From Thermoguttaceae bacterium (GTDB taxonomy: Bacteria; Planctomycetota; Planctomycetia; Pirellulales; Thermoguttaceae): DNA of 64,000 nucleotides. The notes under the pieces are model-generated. The model did no database searches, was not told where the DNA came from, and saw nothing but the letters and a program-made list of their open reading frames with translations. Position 1 is the first letter of the stretch, and each line of letters opens with the position of its first letter. This document shows positions 52,551 through 61,574 of this stretch, piece after piece. Position numbers and translations under genes: made by a program. The stretch lies in the NCBI GenBank assembly GCA_017447865.1, contig JAFSMO010000104.1, forward strand, positions 124,001 through 188,000. The letters are read 5' to 3'.

Positions 52551-54050
52551 ATGAAAAAAATTGCTTTCCTGGCTCTGTGTGCCATCATCGTGCTGGCCGG
52601 CTGCTGCCCGTGCTGCAAAAAATGCGGTCAAAAAGACTCCGCTGACGAAAACGCTGTGGAAATCCACAAAGTGGACATTACTCCGAACCCGGTTTACAAG
52701 CCGCAGCTTCACGTGACCCTTCCGGATACCTGCCCGGTTCCGGACGGCATGACCGTGGATGATACCAACGAGAAAATCTACCTGAACGTCCCGAACTTCG
52801 CGCCGAGCAAGGCCGACGGTACTCGCGAATTCAGCGCCAAACTCTGCGTCTTCGAAGATGACGGCGTGAATGGCGAGTTCAAGATCCTGATGGACTACCC
52901 GACCGATCCGGACTCCGGCAAAACTGGCCCGATGGGTCTTGATTTCGGTCCTGACGGAAATCTGTACGTTTGCGATAATCAGTTCTTCTCCTCCGACCCG
53001 GCCGGGAAATATCCGTCCCGCATCCTCCGCGTCGAGATGAAAGACGGCGAACCCACCGGAAAAGTGGACGTGGTTGCGAAGGGCCTGCGCCTGGCGAACG
53101 CGATCCTGATCCGCGACGACTACACCTACATCAGCGACTCGAACATCGATACGGCGGGGACCCCCGGCGCTTACGGCCTCGGGATCATCTGGCGCTTCAA
53201 GACCTCCGACCTGGTCGAAGCGACGGAAACCATCATGGTCGATCCGACCGTCAAAGAGGGCAAAGCGGTTGACCCGCGCGCCTGGGTGGTCGGCGAATCG
53301 AAGAAGATCGGCCGCGGCGACAACACGTCGTTTGACGGGATCACGTGGGCATGGGGCGCGCTCTATGCCGGGAACTTCGGCGACGGCCAGATGTACCGCA
53401 TCGACACGAACGAAGACGGAACCGCCAAAGTGACGAACGTCCTGAATGACGACGCGTACCACTGCTGCGACGGCATTTTCTATGACGAAAAGACCGACAA
53501 AATTTACATCGACGACAGTCAATTGAATGCGATCCGGACCCTTTCCAGAACGGAAGACGGCGAGCACGTCGCGGGCTGGCTCTGGATCAATGAGGACACG
53601 AACGGCGAAAATGGTCTTCTCGACCAGCCGGCCGAGTGCGCCGTGATGGACGGGTACCTGTACATCGCGAACTTCGACTGGACGTTCCCGGGCCTGACGA
53701 ACACGACGAGCTGCGACAAACCGTACTCGATTTCCAAAATCAAATTGGATCTCGACGATGACGACGACGACGATGATGATGACGCGGCCAAAGCCGCCGC
53801 GCCGGTAGAAGAAGCCGCCCCGGCCGCTGAAGCCGCCCCGGCCGCAGAAGCCGCCCCGGCCGAAGAAGCCGCTCCGGCCGCTGAAGCCGCTCCGGCTGAA
53901 GAAGCCGCCCCGGCTGAAGAAGCCGCTCCGGCTGAAGAAGCCGCCCCGGCCGAGGAAGCCGCTCCGGCTGAAGAAGCCGTTCCGGCCGAGGAAGCCGCCC
54001 CGGCCACAGAAGCCGCTCCGGCCGCGGAAGCCGCTCCGGCTGAAAACTGA
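52551..54050 (+). CDS. SMP-30/gluconolactonase-like lipoprotein with poly-Asp and AAPAEE tail
   Basis: 499 residues from the ATG at 52551, which has GAAGGA 7 nt upstream; an in-frame ATG at 52530 is the alternative. The lipobox is LAGC with C18, so a lipoprotein is expected. A six-bladed propeller-like region follows (about 50-395: VPDGMTVDDTNEKIYLN, GPMGLDFGPDGNLYVCDNQ, ANAILIRDDYTYISDSN, CDGIFYDEKTDKIYIDDS). This resembles SMP-30/gluconolactonase proteins, which hydrolyse sugar lactones. Ten consecutive Asp come after LDL, then about 80 residues of AAPAEE/AAPAAE hexads. The acidic tail may bind metal or span the periplasm. A preceding terminator suggests separate transcription from the Gfo/Idh pair. 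Confidence 0.8.
   Translation: MKKIAFLALCAIIVLAGCCPCCKKCGQKDSADENAVEIHKVDITPNPVYKPQLHVTLPDTCPVPDGMTVDDTNEKIYLNVPNFAPSKADGTREFSAKLCVFEDDGVNGEFKILMDYPTDPDSGKTGPMGLDFGPDGNLYVCDNQFFSSDPAGKYPSRILRVEMKDGEPTGKVDVVAKGLRLANAILIRDDYTYISDSNIDTAGTPGAYGLGIIWRFKTSDLVEATETIMVDPTVKEGKAVDPRAWVVGESKKIGRGDNTSFDGITWAWGALYAGNFGDGQMYRIDTNEDGTAKVTNVLNDDAYHCCDGIFYDEKTDKIYIDDSQLNAIRTLSRTEDGEHVAGWLWINEDTNGENGLLDQPAECAVMDGYLYIANFDWTFPGLTNTTSCDKPYSISKIKLDLDDDDDDDDDDAAKAAAPVEEAAPAAEAAPAAEAAPAEEAAPAAEAAPAEEAAPAEEAAPAEEAAPAEEAAPAEEAVPAEEAAPATEAAPAAEAAPAEN
53805..54042 (+). repeat. In-frame 18-bp repeat array encoding the AAPAEE tail
   Basis: GAAGCCGCCCCGGCCG-type 18-bp units, with silent and Ala/Glu variants, repeat about 13 times in frame at the 3' end of the lipoprotein gene. 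A related Ala/Pro/Glu array lies at about 52244-52425, the 3' end of the neighbouring oxidoreductase gene. Confidence 0.75.
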
Positions 54051-54196
54051 AAACCGATGAATGAATCGGAATGAGTGAGAAATGAGAGAAACGGGAGCAA
54101 ACGCCTGAAACGCCCAATCCCGTTTCGCTCATTTCTCTGTTTTCTTCATTGGTTTTTTCTTCCATGGAAACCCTTTTCAAGTTAAATAATCGAAAA

Positions 54197-54472
54197 ATGG
54201 CCACTCCAATTCTAACTCCTTCTCAAGTCCTCGGAAATTACTACCTCGACACGCGGTGGCATTTGCTGGAAACGGCCGCGATGCTGGATCGTGCCCAGCG
54301 TGGTGAGGCGGCTCATCCCGAAGACGAATCGATGAAAACGGACCCGCGCGCCCAGCTTCTGCGTGAGGCTTTGGACGTTTTGGCTTCCGACTCCGCCGAG
54401 CCGAATCGGACGGAGCGCCTCCTGATGATCTTCACCAAGTTGGACCCGAAAAACGAGGAAAGGAAGGACTGA
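54197..54472 (+). CDS. Small cytoplasmic protein of unknown function
   Basis: 91 residues from the ATG at 54197; in-frame ATGs at 54149 and 54164 are alternatives, and none has a Shine-Dalgarno. It is helical: LGNYYLDTRWHLLETAAMLDRAQRG, then LLREALDVLAS, ERLLMIFTKL. It ends 3 bp before the TatD-like hydrolase gene, so the two are almost certainly co-translated and may act together. No family is recognised. Confidence 0.6.
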   Translation: MATPILTPSQVLGNYYLDTRWHLLETAAMLDRAQRGEAAHPEDESMKTDPRAQLLREALDVLASDSAEPNRTERLLMIFTKLDPKNEERKD

Positions 54473-54475
54473 ATC

Positions 54476-55300
54476 ATGCTGATCATTCAACCTCATTACC
54501 ACGCCATCGCGCGGACGGCGCAGGATTACGAACGCATGGCCCAGTCCGGCGTCGTGTGCGTCGCGGAGCCGGCCTTCTGGGCGGGTTTTGACCGCAAGTA
54601 CCCGGAAACCTTCATCGACTATTTCCGCCAGATCACGGAGTTTGAACCCACCCGCGCCGCGCAGTACGGGATCACCCACTACGCCTGGGTCGCGGTGAAC
54701 CCGAAAGAGGCGGAGAATCCGGAACTCAGCCGGGTCGTGCTCGACGCGATGCCGGAGTTTTTCAAGCGGCCCAACGTGCTCGGCGTCGGGGAAACGGGCC
54801 TTCATCTTTCCTCGAAGAACGAGTGCGAGATCTTCGAGGCCCAGGTCCAGCTGGCGGTCGATTACGGCCAGCTTTTGCTGATCCACACGCCGCACCTGCA
54901 CGACAAACTGTTCGGCACGCGCAAAATTCTTGAAATCCTGGCCGGTTTTTCCAGTCTGGATCCGGACAAAGTCTGGATCGATCACGTGGAGGAACACACG
55001 ATCCGGCCGATTCGTGAAAAAGGTTTCTGGACCGGCTTCACGCTTTACCCGATCACGAAATGCACGGCGACGCGCGCCTGCGACATGCTGGAGGTTTACG
55101 GCTGGGACCGCATGATGATCAACTCCAGCGCCGACTGGGGCCCGAGCGACCCGTTCACGCTCCAGGAAGCGGTTTTGGAGTTCCGCCGCCGCGGCCATTC
55201 CATTCAGGACGCCACGGAGATTTTCTACAATAATCCGTGCAGATTCCTCGGCCAGAACCCGAAATTCAAGTTTAAGCCCATCAAAATCGTGGAAGAATAA
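54476..55300 (+). CDS. TatD-like metal-dependent hydrolase
   Basis: 274 residues. The usual N-terminal HxH is present as PHYHA (residues 6-10). GVGETGLHLS supplies the Glu ligand, LLIHTPHLHD and VWIDHVEEHT the His ligands, and MMINSSADWGPSDP the Asp. This is the TatD-type amidohydrolase fold, larger than the 237-residue TatD at 22077 and only distantly similar. The substrate is unknown; the tight linkage to the 91-residue protein suggests a dedicated function. EboC-type TatD relatives are one possible comparison, but I cannot confirm it. Confidence 0.8.
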   Translation: MLIIQPHYHAIARTAQDYERMAQSGVVCVAEPAFWAGFDRKYPETFIDYFRQITEFEPTRAAQYGITHYAWVAVNPKEAENPELSRVVLDAMPEFFKRPNVLGVGETGLHLSSKNECEIFEAQVQLAVDYGQLLLIHTPHLHDKLFGTRKILEILAGFSSLDPDKVWIDHVEEHTIRPIREKGFWTGFTLYPITKCTATRACDMLEVYGWDRMMINSSADWGPSDPFTLQEAVLEFRRRGHSIQDATEIFYNNPCRFLGQNPKFKFKPIKIVEE

Positions 55301-55311
55301 AGTTTCCTTTT

Positions 55312-56283
55312 ATGAGCGACACAGAATCCATCACGAAGATCCATGAACTGTACACGCGCCTGAAAGAGCAGACCGCCCGCGTGATCGTGGGGCAGTCGGC
55401 CGTCATGGAGGAGCTGGTCATTGCGCTTCTGGCCGGGGGGCACTGCCTCCTGGAAGGCGTGCCGGGCCTGGCCAAAACGCTCATGGTCCGGACGCTCGCG
55501 CAGTCGCTTTCGCTCGAGTTCCAGCGGATCCAGTGCACGCCGGATCTGATGCCGGCCGACGTGACGGGGAGCGAAATGTTCCAGTCACAGGACGTTTCGG
55601 CGGGACTTCAATTCATCCGCGGCCCGGTTTTCACGAACATTTTGCTCGCGGACGAGATCAACCGGACGCCGCCGCGCACGCAGTCGGCCCTTTTGGAGGC
55701 GATGCAGGAGCACCAGGTGACGGTCGGTCGCCAGCGGCACGCGCTCCCGGAGCCGTTTTTCGTCCTCGCGACGCAGAATCCGATCGAGCAGGAAGGCACA
55801 TACCCGCTCCCGGAGGCGCAGCTGGACCGTTTCATGTTCAAAAGCCGCGTCACGTACCCGGAACGGGAGGACGAGCTGAAGGTCCTGCTTCAAACGACGG
55901 GCGAGGCTCAGGCGGAGATCAGGCCGGTCCTGACGCGTGAGGAGCTTCTGACCGCGATGCAGCTCGTGCGTCGGGTCCCCGTTTCCAATCCCGTGGCGGA
56001 GTACGCGCTGGACGTTTGCCGCGCCACACGCCCGGATTCAGGGCAGACCGGCGAGTTGGGGAAATTCATTGCCGAGTACGTCGCGTGGGGCGCCGGGCCT
56101 CGGGCGGGGCAGGCTCTTTTGCTCGGCGCACGGGCGCGGGCGATTTTGCACGGCCGTTTCTGCGTGGAGCGCGAAGACGTTCAGGTCCTCGCCCCGTCGG
56201 TCCTTCGCCATCGGATCCAAACCCGGTTTTCGGCCGACGCGGAAGGCATCACGCCGGACCTGATCATCCAGAAAATCCTTTAG
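55312..56283 (+). CDS. MoxR-family AAA+ ATPase
   Basis: 323 residues. Walker A is GVPGLAKT (49-56), Walker B is LLADE (111-115) followed by INRTPPRTQSALLEAMQE, typical of MoxR. Sensor 1 is in VLATQNPIEQEGTYPLPEAQLDRF. The C-terminal lid ends in GARARAILHGRFCVEREDVQVLAPSVLRHRI. MoxR proteins act as chaperones, usually beside DUF58 and von Willebrand factor A genes. None of these partners follows; a terminator does, so this copy is isolated at its 3' side. Confidence 0.94.
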   Translation: MSDTESITKIHELYTRLKEQTARVIVGQSAVMEELVIALLAGGHCLLEGVPGLAKTLMVRTLAQSLSLEFQRIQCTPDLMPADVTGSEMFQSQDVSAGLQFIRGPVFTNILLADEINRTPPRTQSALLEAMQEHQVTVGRQRHALPEPFFVLATQNPIEQEGTYPLPEAQLDRFMFKSRVTYPEREDELKVLLQTTGEAQAEIRPVLTREELLTAMQLVRRVPVSNPVAEYALDVCRATRPDSGQTGELGKFIAEYVAWGAGPRAGQALLLGARARAILHGRFCVEREDVQVLAPSVLRHRIQTRFSADAEGITPDLIIQKIL

Positions 56284-56289
56284 TTTCCC

Positions 56290-56340
56290 AAAGACCGGAA
56301 AAGCCCTGAAACCAGAAAAGACTTTTCCGGTCTTTTGTTT
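56290..56340 (+). terminator. Rho-independent terminator of the moxR-like gene
   Basis: A perfect 14-bp stem (AAAGACCGGAAAAG / CTTTTCCGGTCTTT) followed by TTGTTT. Confidence 0.85.
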
Positions 56341-56352
56341 CCCTCCCTGCAA

Positions 56353-56380
56353 ATTCTCAATTCCTCACTCCCTCCAAAAA
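56353..56380. repeat. Heptanucleotide tandem repeat locus 7 (ATTCCTC type)
   Basis: ATTCTCA, ATTCCTC, ACTCCCT, CCAAAAA: four degenerate 7-mers ending at the start codon of the first beta-helix gene. Confidence 0.55.
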
Positions 56381-58476
56381 TGCACCGATTCATTTCCATC
56401 CTTTCGTTTTTCCTCCTGACCAGCTTCACCCTGGCCGATGAGCTTCACCTCTATGTCTCGCCGGAAGGGAACGATTCCGCCGCGGGAACCTTTTACAAGC
56501 CGCTCGCCACGCTTCAGGGGGCCCGTGACGCGCTGCGCGTCATGCGCAAAGACGGGACTTTGAAGCCCGGAACCCCCGTAAGAGTCACTTTCCAGGCGGG
56601 CTCGTACCCGATGATGGACCCGGTCGAATTTTCAGCCGAGGACTCCGGAACGGCCGACGCCCCGGTCACGTTTGAGGCGGCCCGCGCGTCGAGGGTCCGT
56701 TTTACGGGTTCCGTCCCGCTCGAAGAGAATGGCCAGCCGGTCACTGACGAGAAAATTCTCGCGAAACTCCCCGAGGCCGCGCGTGAAAAAGTGCGAGTCT
56801 GGGACCTTCCCGCCCTGGGGATCGAAAACGTCACGTCGGACCAGCCGAACGGGGCCAAAAACCCGCTGGGAGATTTGCAGCTCATCCGCCGCGACCGGCC
56901 GCAGACGCTGGCGCGCTGGCCGAACGAAGGCTTCCTCGACGTGGCGGGGATCCCCGAGGACGAGCAGGCGAAAGTGAAGGAAGCGCGCGAAAACCAGACG
57001 GACTACAGAACCGAAAAATTCCAGTGGAAGGCCGACCCGGAAACCGACGCCCACATCGCGAAGTGGATCGACGAAACGGAGCCGCGCGCCGCCGGTTTCT
57101 GGAAGTACAACTGGGCGGGCGACATGATCTCGCTGGGCGAAATCGACCTGGAAACGCGCACCATCACGCCCCTGAAACCCGGCTCCGGTTACGGCTACGG
57201 CCCGATCACCAACGCCTGGTACGGGTTCAACCTCCTCTGCGAGCTGGATGAAGAGGGAGAATACTATTTCGACCGCGCCTCAGGGAAACTGTACTACTGG
57301 CCCTGGAAAAGCAAGGTACGCTATACAAAATCCGTAACACTCGGAACCGATCTTCTGCGGCTCAATCAGGTCTCGTTTGTGAATTTCAACGGGATCATCT
57401 TCGAGAACTGCCGCGGAACCGCCCTGAAAATCAACGGAGGTGAGGCCGTTCATCTGATCGGCTGCATCATCCGAAACACGGGGATGAACGGGATCCAGAT
57501 CGACCGCGGCCAGAACCACCGCGTGGCCGGCTGCGACGTTTCCTTCATCGACTGGACCGGGATCTCGGTTTACGCCGGCGACCCGAAAACCCTCACGCAC
57601 TGCGGGCACGTGCTCGAGAACAATCACATCCATCACTTCTCACGCCGCCAGATGACGTACAATCCGGCCGTCCGCGTGGGCGGCTGCGGCGTCACGGTTT
57701 CGCACAATCTGATCCACGAAGGCCCGCACACGGCCGTCCTTTTCGGGGGACGCGAGCACCAGTTCCTCGAAAACGAAGTGCACAGCGTGTGCCTGAACTC
57801 CGGCGAGATGGGCGCGTTCTACTGCGGCCGCGACTTCACGCTCGTCGGGAACGTGATGGACGGGAATTACGTCCACGACATTTACAATCCGCGCGGCCAG
57901 CGGAATCGTGCGTACATGCTCGACGACGGCGCCGCCGGACTGACGATCCGAAACAGCTGGATCGAAAACGTCGCGGAGGGGATCAGCCTCTCGGCCGTCG
58001 GGAACGTGGTGGAAAACTGCACGTTCGTCAACTGCCAGCCCGCGATCTCCTGCTGGCAGAAGTGGGAAAACCCGGAAACCGACTACACGAATCCGGGCTA
58101 CACGCACGCGCAGCTCCTGACGATCCTCGCCTCGGTCCCGGTCAACGAGTCGCCGTGGATCGACCGTTACCCGTGGCTCGCCCAGCTTCAGAAGTCGATC
58201 GATTCCAAAACCCTCCGCGCCCCGGAAACCCGCACGGCGATCCGGAACAACCGGGCGATCAACTGCGCCGACCCGTGGATCGCGTTCATGGGGGCAAGGT
58301 ACGCATACTCCGAAAAGACGTGGCTCCTTGAAAAGAACGAGGTCGAAAACCTCCCCGCCGACCAAATCCCCTCCTACACCGGAAAAGCCGGCGTTTACGA
58401 AAGCCCCGAGCGCAAAACGTGGCCCGTGGAGCACGAAGTGAACGTCGGCTGCGGGAAGCTCACGTTCGAGCGCTAA
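56380..58476 (+). CDS. Secreted right-handed beta-helix protein (GH141-like)
   Basis: 698 residues from the ATG at 56380, where a signal peptide begins (MHRFISILSFFLLTSFTLAD); an in-frame start at 56335 would lie inside the terminator. The mature start LYVSPEGNDSAAGTFYKPLATLQGARDALR is characteristic of beta-helix glycan-active enzymes. Parallel beta-helix coils run from about 325 to 580: NFNGIIFENCRG, HLIGCIIRNTGMNGIQID, HRVAGCDVSFIDWTGISVY, VLENNHIHHFSRRQM, VSHNLIHEG, and later AYMLDDGAAGLTIRNSWIENV. I compare it with GH141; a polysaccharide lyase is also possible. It forms a pair with the next gene. Confidence 0.8.
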   Translation: MHRFISILSFFLLTSFTLADELHLYVSPEGNDSAAGTFYKPLATLQGARDALRVMRKDGTLKPGTPVRVTFQAGSYPMMDPVEFSAEDSGTADAPVTFEAARASRVRFTGSVPLEENGQPVTDEKILAKLPEAAREKVRVWDLPALGIENVTSDQPNGAKNPLGDLQLIRRDRPQTLARWPNEGFLDVAGIPEDEQAKVKEARENQTDYRTEKFQWKADPETDAHIAKWIDETEPRAAGFWKYNWAGDMISLGEIDLETRTITPLKPGSGYGYGPITNAWYGFNLLCELDEEGEYYFDRASGKLYYWPWKSKVRYTKSVTLGTDLLRLNQVSFVNFNGIIFENCRGTALKINGGEAVHLIGCIIRNTGMNGIQIDRGQNHRVAGCDVSFIDWTGISVYAGDPKTLTHCGHVLENNHIHHFSRRQMTYNPAVRVGGCGVTVSHNLIHEGPHTAVLFGGREHQFLENEVHSVCLNSGEMGAFYCGRDFTLVGNVMDGNYVHDIYNPRGQRNRAYMLDDGAAGLTIRNSWIENVAEGISLSAVGNVVENCTFVNCQPAISCWQKWENPETDYTNPGYTHAQLLTILASVPVNESPWIDRYPWLAQLQKSIDSKTLRAPETRTAIRNNRAINCADPWIAFMGARYAYSEKTWLLEKNEVENLPADQIPSYTGKAGVYESPERKTWPVEHEVNVGCGKLTFER

Positions 58477-58491
58477 GCTCGCGTTTTTCCA

Positions 58492-58519
58492 ACTCCTAAT
58501 TCCTCCCTCCTAACTAAAA
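58492..58519. repeat. Heptanucleotide tandem repeat locus 8 (ACTCCTA type)
   Basis: ACTCCTA, ATTCCTC, CCTCCTA, ACTAAAA between the two beta-helix genes. The first unit matches units of locus 2. Confidence 0.6.
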
Positions 58520-58531
58520 AAAGGTTTCGCC

Positions 58532-61471
58532 ATGAAAAAATCCCTCCTTTCCGTCTTTTGCGTCGCCGCGCTTCTTTGTGCAGGCGGCCTGAACGCCAAA
58601 ACGTTTTACGTCTCGCCGTCCGGTTCCGAGTCCGCAGACGGCAGTCAGTCCGCGCCGTTTGCGACGCTCGAAAAAGCCCGCGACGCCGTGCGCGAATTTC
58701 GGGCCCAGATCCCGAACGAGTCCGTCACGGTCCAGCTTGCGGGCGGACGTTACACACAGACCCAGCCGCTGGTTTTTACTCCGGCCGACTCCGGATCCAA
58801 GGACGCGCCGGTCGTCTGGCAGGGGGCGGAAGGCGAGCGCGCCGTCATTTCCGGCGGTCTGGTCCTTTCCGGCTGGAAAGATGAAGGAAACGGCCTTTTC
58901 TCCGCGCCGGTTCCCAAGTCCCTGAAAACGGGCGGCCCGGCCGAATTCCAAGGGACCCAGCTCTTCGTGGAGCGCAAGGTGAAAACCGCGACCGGGACTT
59001 TTCTGGACGTTCCTTACACGCCGGAGCATCCGGACGTCCGCCGCGCGACGTGCGCACGTACGCCAAACGTGGACCCGGAAGACCCGACCGCGTCGTACTT
59101 CTGGGCGAAAAAGATCAACATGGTGCAGAGCCGGAGCGCGGAGGGGTACGTCGTCCGCCCCGAAGACTTCCGCGCCGCTTTGGGTTTCGGCCCGGACACG
59201 CCGGATGAGAAACTCGCGGATCCCGCCTCGTTCGAGGGCGCGCTCTTTTACGCCTACTTGTACTGGAGCACGTCGTACAACCGGATCGAGTCGTACGACC
59301 CCGCCACGGGGACCGTGACGTTCACGCGTCAAACCGGCGTCTTTTTCCCGAACCGGAACATGCGGTGGCACCTGGAAAACTGCCGGGCCGCTCTGGACGT
59401 TCCGGGCGAGTGGTTCCTCGACCGCAAGGCCGGGCGCGTCTTTTACATTCCGCGCGAAGACGAAGATCTGACCCGGGACGCGGTCATTCTGAGCGTCTGC
59501 CCGCGCTGGCTGGTGGAGATCCAGGGGAACTGGCAGAACGGGAAGCCGGTCGAGTATTTGAGTTTCCAAAACCTCGTTTTTTCCTACTCGGACGCGGACA
59601 TTTCGCCCGACTACAAGCACAGCGTTCAGGCGGCCGACACGCAGCGCGGCACGATCAACGCCTTCGGCTGGGAGCACAGTTTCGTGCGGGACTGCGAATT
59701 CTCCCACCTCGGTGAAAACGGCATTTCGCTCTGCCTGGGGTGCGTCGGAAACGTCATTGAGCGGAACCACGTCTTTGACTGCGGCGCGGGCGGGATCACC
59801 ATCCCGGAATCCCCCAAAGGAGTCGAGAAGGAAAAAGTGGAGGGGATCTCCCGCGAAAACCTCATCCGCAACAATCTGATCCACCACACGGGCCAAATGT
59901 TCCAGTCGGCGTGCGGGATCTTCTTCAGCGGCCTGGCGCAGAATAACACGGTCATTAATAACGAAATCTCCGATACGACGTGGGCCGGCGTGCAGATGGG
60001 CTGGAGCTGGGGCGCCGGTCAGGCCTGGACCAACCACAACGATTTGGGCTGGAACCACATTCACCACGTTTCCGGCGGACGCATGAACGACCTGGCCGGC
60101 ATTTACATGCTGGGGGACCAAAACCCGACCCGCGTCCACCACAACTGGATCCATAACGTGTACCGCTACACGCGCGACACGGTCGGCTACGGAGGCTGGG
60201 GGCTTTACGGCGACGCCGGCCACTCCAACATCACGTGGGATTTCAACCTCGTGCACGACACGCAGGACAATTCGCTGCACATTCACAATTACGCCTTCCC
60301 GTACGGCTGCATTTTTGCGAATAATATTTTCGCGTACTCGGACGCCCCGAGCATCACACGCGGCCCGACGATGAACACGGAAAAAGAGTTTGGCTCCGAC
60401 ATTCACCAGAACATCAGCTTCAACCCGAACAATCAGGAAATGCTCGCGGGGATCGGGTTCCCGCTGGCGCCGGAGCGGACGCTGCGCATGAACCGGAACG
60501 TCTTCTGGAACCCACTGGAAACGCCGACGTTCCGCGGCAAGACGTTCGACGAGTGGAAGAACCTTTCGGCCTGCGACACGGAAAGCATTCTGGCCGACCC
60601 GAAATTCCGCGACCCGGAAAACCGTGACTTCCGTCTGGCCGCGGACTCGCCGGCTTTCTCGGTCGGTTTCCAGAATTTCGACCTGGTTCCCCGTGACGGC
60701 CAAATTCCCGACGCGCCGCAGTGCAAGGCCGGCCTCTACGGCGACGCCGCGTGGGTCGGGCTGGCCGCGAAAATCATTCACCGCCCGGTGGAATACCACT
60801 CGGTGAATTGCGCGACGGACCCGTATGTTGCGGACTTTGAGGACCTGGAAGCCCCGACGGACCGTCCGGCCGGCGTCTCGGTTTACACCAGCGCGCCAGA
60901 AGGGACGAAAACCGGCGCGGAAGTCACGACCGAGCAAGCTTTCCAAGGCAAAAAAGCGTACAAATTCACCGACTCGCCCGCCAACCGGAACAGTTACGAC
61001 CCGCACATCACGTTTGAGAGCGATTTCCCGAAGGGGATGGTGGAAGCGTCGTTTGCGGTCCGGAAAGACGAGAAGGTCCACCTCCACGTCGAGACGCGCC
61101 AGTACGCCGAGCAGCCCGGCTACGCGTCCGGCCCGACTTTCGAGGTTTTCCCCGACGGAAAAGTCTCGGCGGGCGGCAAAGTCGTGACGCAAATCCCCAA
61201 CGGCCAGTGGGTCCGCTTCACGCTCAGCCTCCCGAACGATTACACTCTGGGGATGAAGGCCCGGGCGGCGCAGGGAAAACTGAGACTTCCGGAGATCCCG
61301 CCCATCGAACGGACGTGGAGCCTCACCGTGACGCAGCCCGACGGCAAATCGGAAACGTTCGGCCCGTTCCCCGTCCCGGAAAAGTTCCAGGCCCTCCAGT
61401 GGATCGGGATCCTTTCCCTCGGTCAGGAAGGGGTTTACTACCTCGATGATGTGGAGGTGAAGCGGAAGTAG
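58532..61471 (+). CDS. Secreted right-handed beta-helix protein with C-terminal beta-sandwich
   Basis: 979 residues; AAAAGG precedes the ATG. Signal peptide 1-22 (ending GGLNAK). KTFYVSPSGSESADGSQSA then PFATLEKARDAVREFR is the same N-terminal module as in the preceding gene, so they are distant paralogs. Beta-helix coils span about 340-620 (FQNLVFSYSDADI, FVRDCEFSHLGENGISLC, VIERNHVFDCGAGGITIPE, TVINNEISDTTWAGVQMG, ITWDFNLVHDTQDNSLHIHNY). After about 760 a jelly-roll-like domain (VADFEDLEAPTDRPAGVSVY, WIGILSLGQEGVYYLDDVEV) suggests carbohydrate binding. GH141-like or lyase activity is inferred, not shown. Confidence 0.8.
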   Translation: MKKSLLSVFCVAALLCAGGLNAKTFYVSPSGSESADGSQSAPFATLEKARDAVREFRAQIPNESVTVQLAGGRYTQTQPLVFTPADSGSKDAPVVWQGAEGERAVISGGLVLSGWKDEGNGLFSAPVPKSLKTGGPAEFQGTQLFVERKVKTATGTFLDVPYTPEHPDVRRATCARTPNVDPEDPTASYFWAKKINMVQSRSAEGYVVRPEDFRAALGFGPDTPDEKLADPASFEGALFYAYLYWSTSYNRIESYDPATGTVTFTRQTGVFFPNRNMRWHLENCRAALDVPGEWFLDRKAGRVFYIPREDEDLTRDAVILSVCPRWLVEIQGNWQNGKPVEYLSFQNLVFSYSDADISPDYKHSVQAADTQRGTINAFGWEHSFVRDCEFSHLGENGISLCLGCVGNVIERNHVFDCGAGGITIPESPKGVEKEKVEGISRENLIRNNLIHHTGQMFQSACGIFFSGLAQNNTVINNEISDTTWAGVQMGWSWGAGQAWTNHNDLGWNHIHHVSGGRMNDLAGIYMLGDQNPTRVHHNWIHNVYRYTRDTVGYGGWGLYGDAGHSNITWDFNLVHDTQDNSLHIHNYAFPYGCIFANNIFAYSDAPSITRGPTMNTEKEFGSDIHQNISFNPNNQEMLAGIGFPLAPERTLRMNRNVFWNPLETPTFRGKTFDEWKNLSACDTESILADPKFRDPENRDFRLAADSPAFSVGFQNFDLVPRDGQIPDAPQCKAGLYGDAAWVGLAAKIIHRPVEYHSVNCATDPYVADFEDLEAPTDRPAGVSVYTSAPEGTKTGAEVTTEQAFQGKKAYKFTDSPANRNSYDPHITFESDFPKGMVEASFAVRKDEKVHLHVETRQYAEQPGYASGPTFEVFPDGKVSAGGKVVTQIPNGQWVRFTLSLPNDYTLGMKARAAQGKLRLPEIPPIERTWSLTVTQPDGKSETFGPFPVPEKFQALQWIGILSLGQEGVYYLDDVEVKRK

Positions 61472-61574
61472 ATTTTGGTGGAAGAAACCGTCTCGCAGAC
61501 TTTCAGGCGCGGTCGGTGGAGCGCTGAGAACGTGTTCCTCCCCCGCGCTTTTCTTTCAGAACGGGGCGCTTGAG

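Noticed and set aside
58514..61192. 892-codon open frame opposite the second beta-helix gene; similar long ones at 18712-20889, 39108-40790 and 50204-52042
   Set aside because: All lie opposite well-supported genes and have no recognisable domains; they are high-GC codon-bias shadows.
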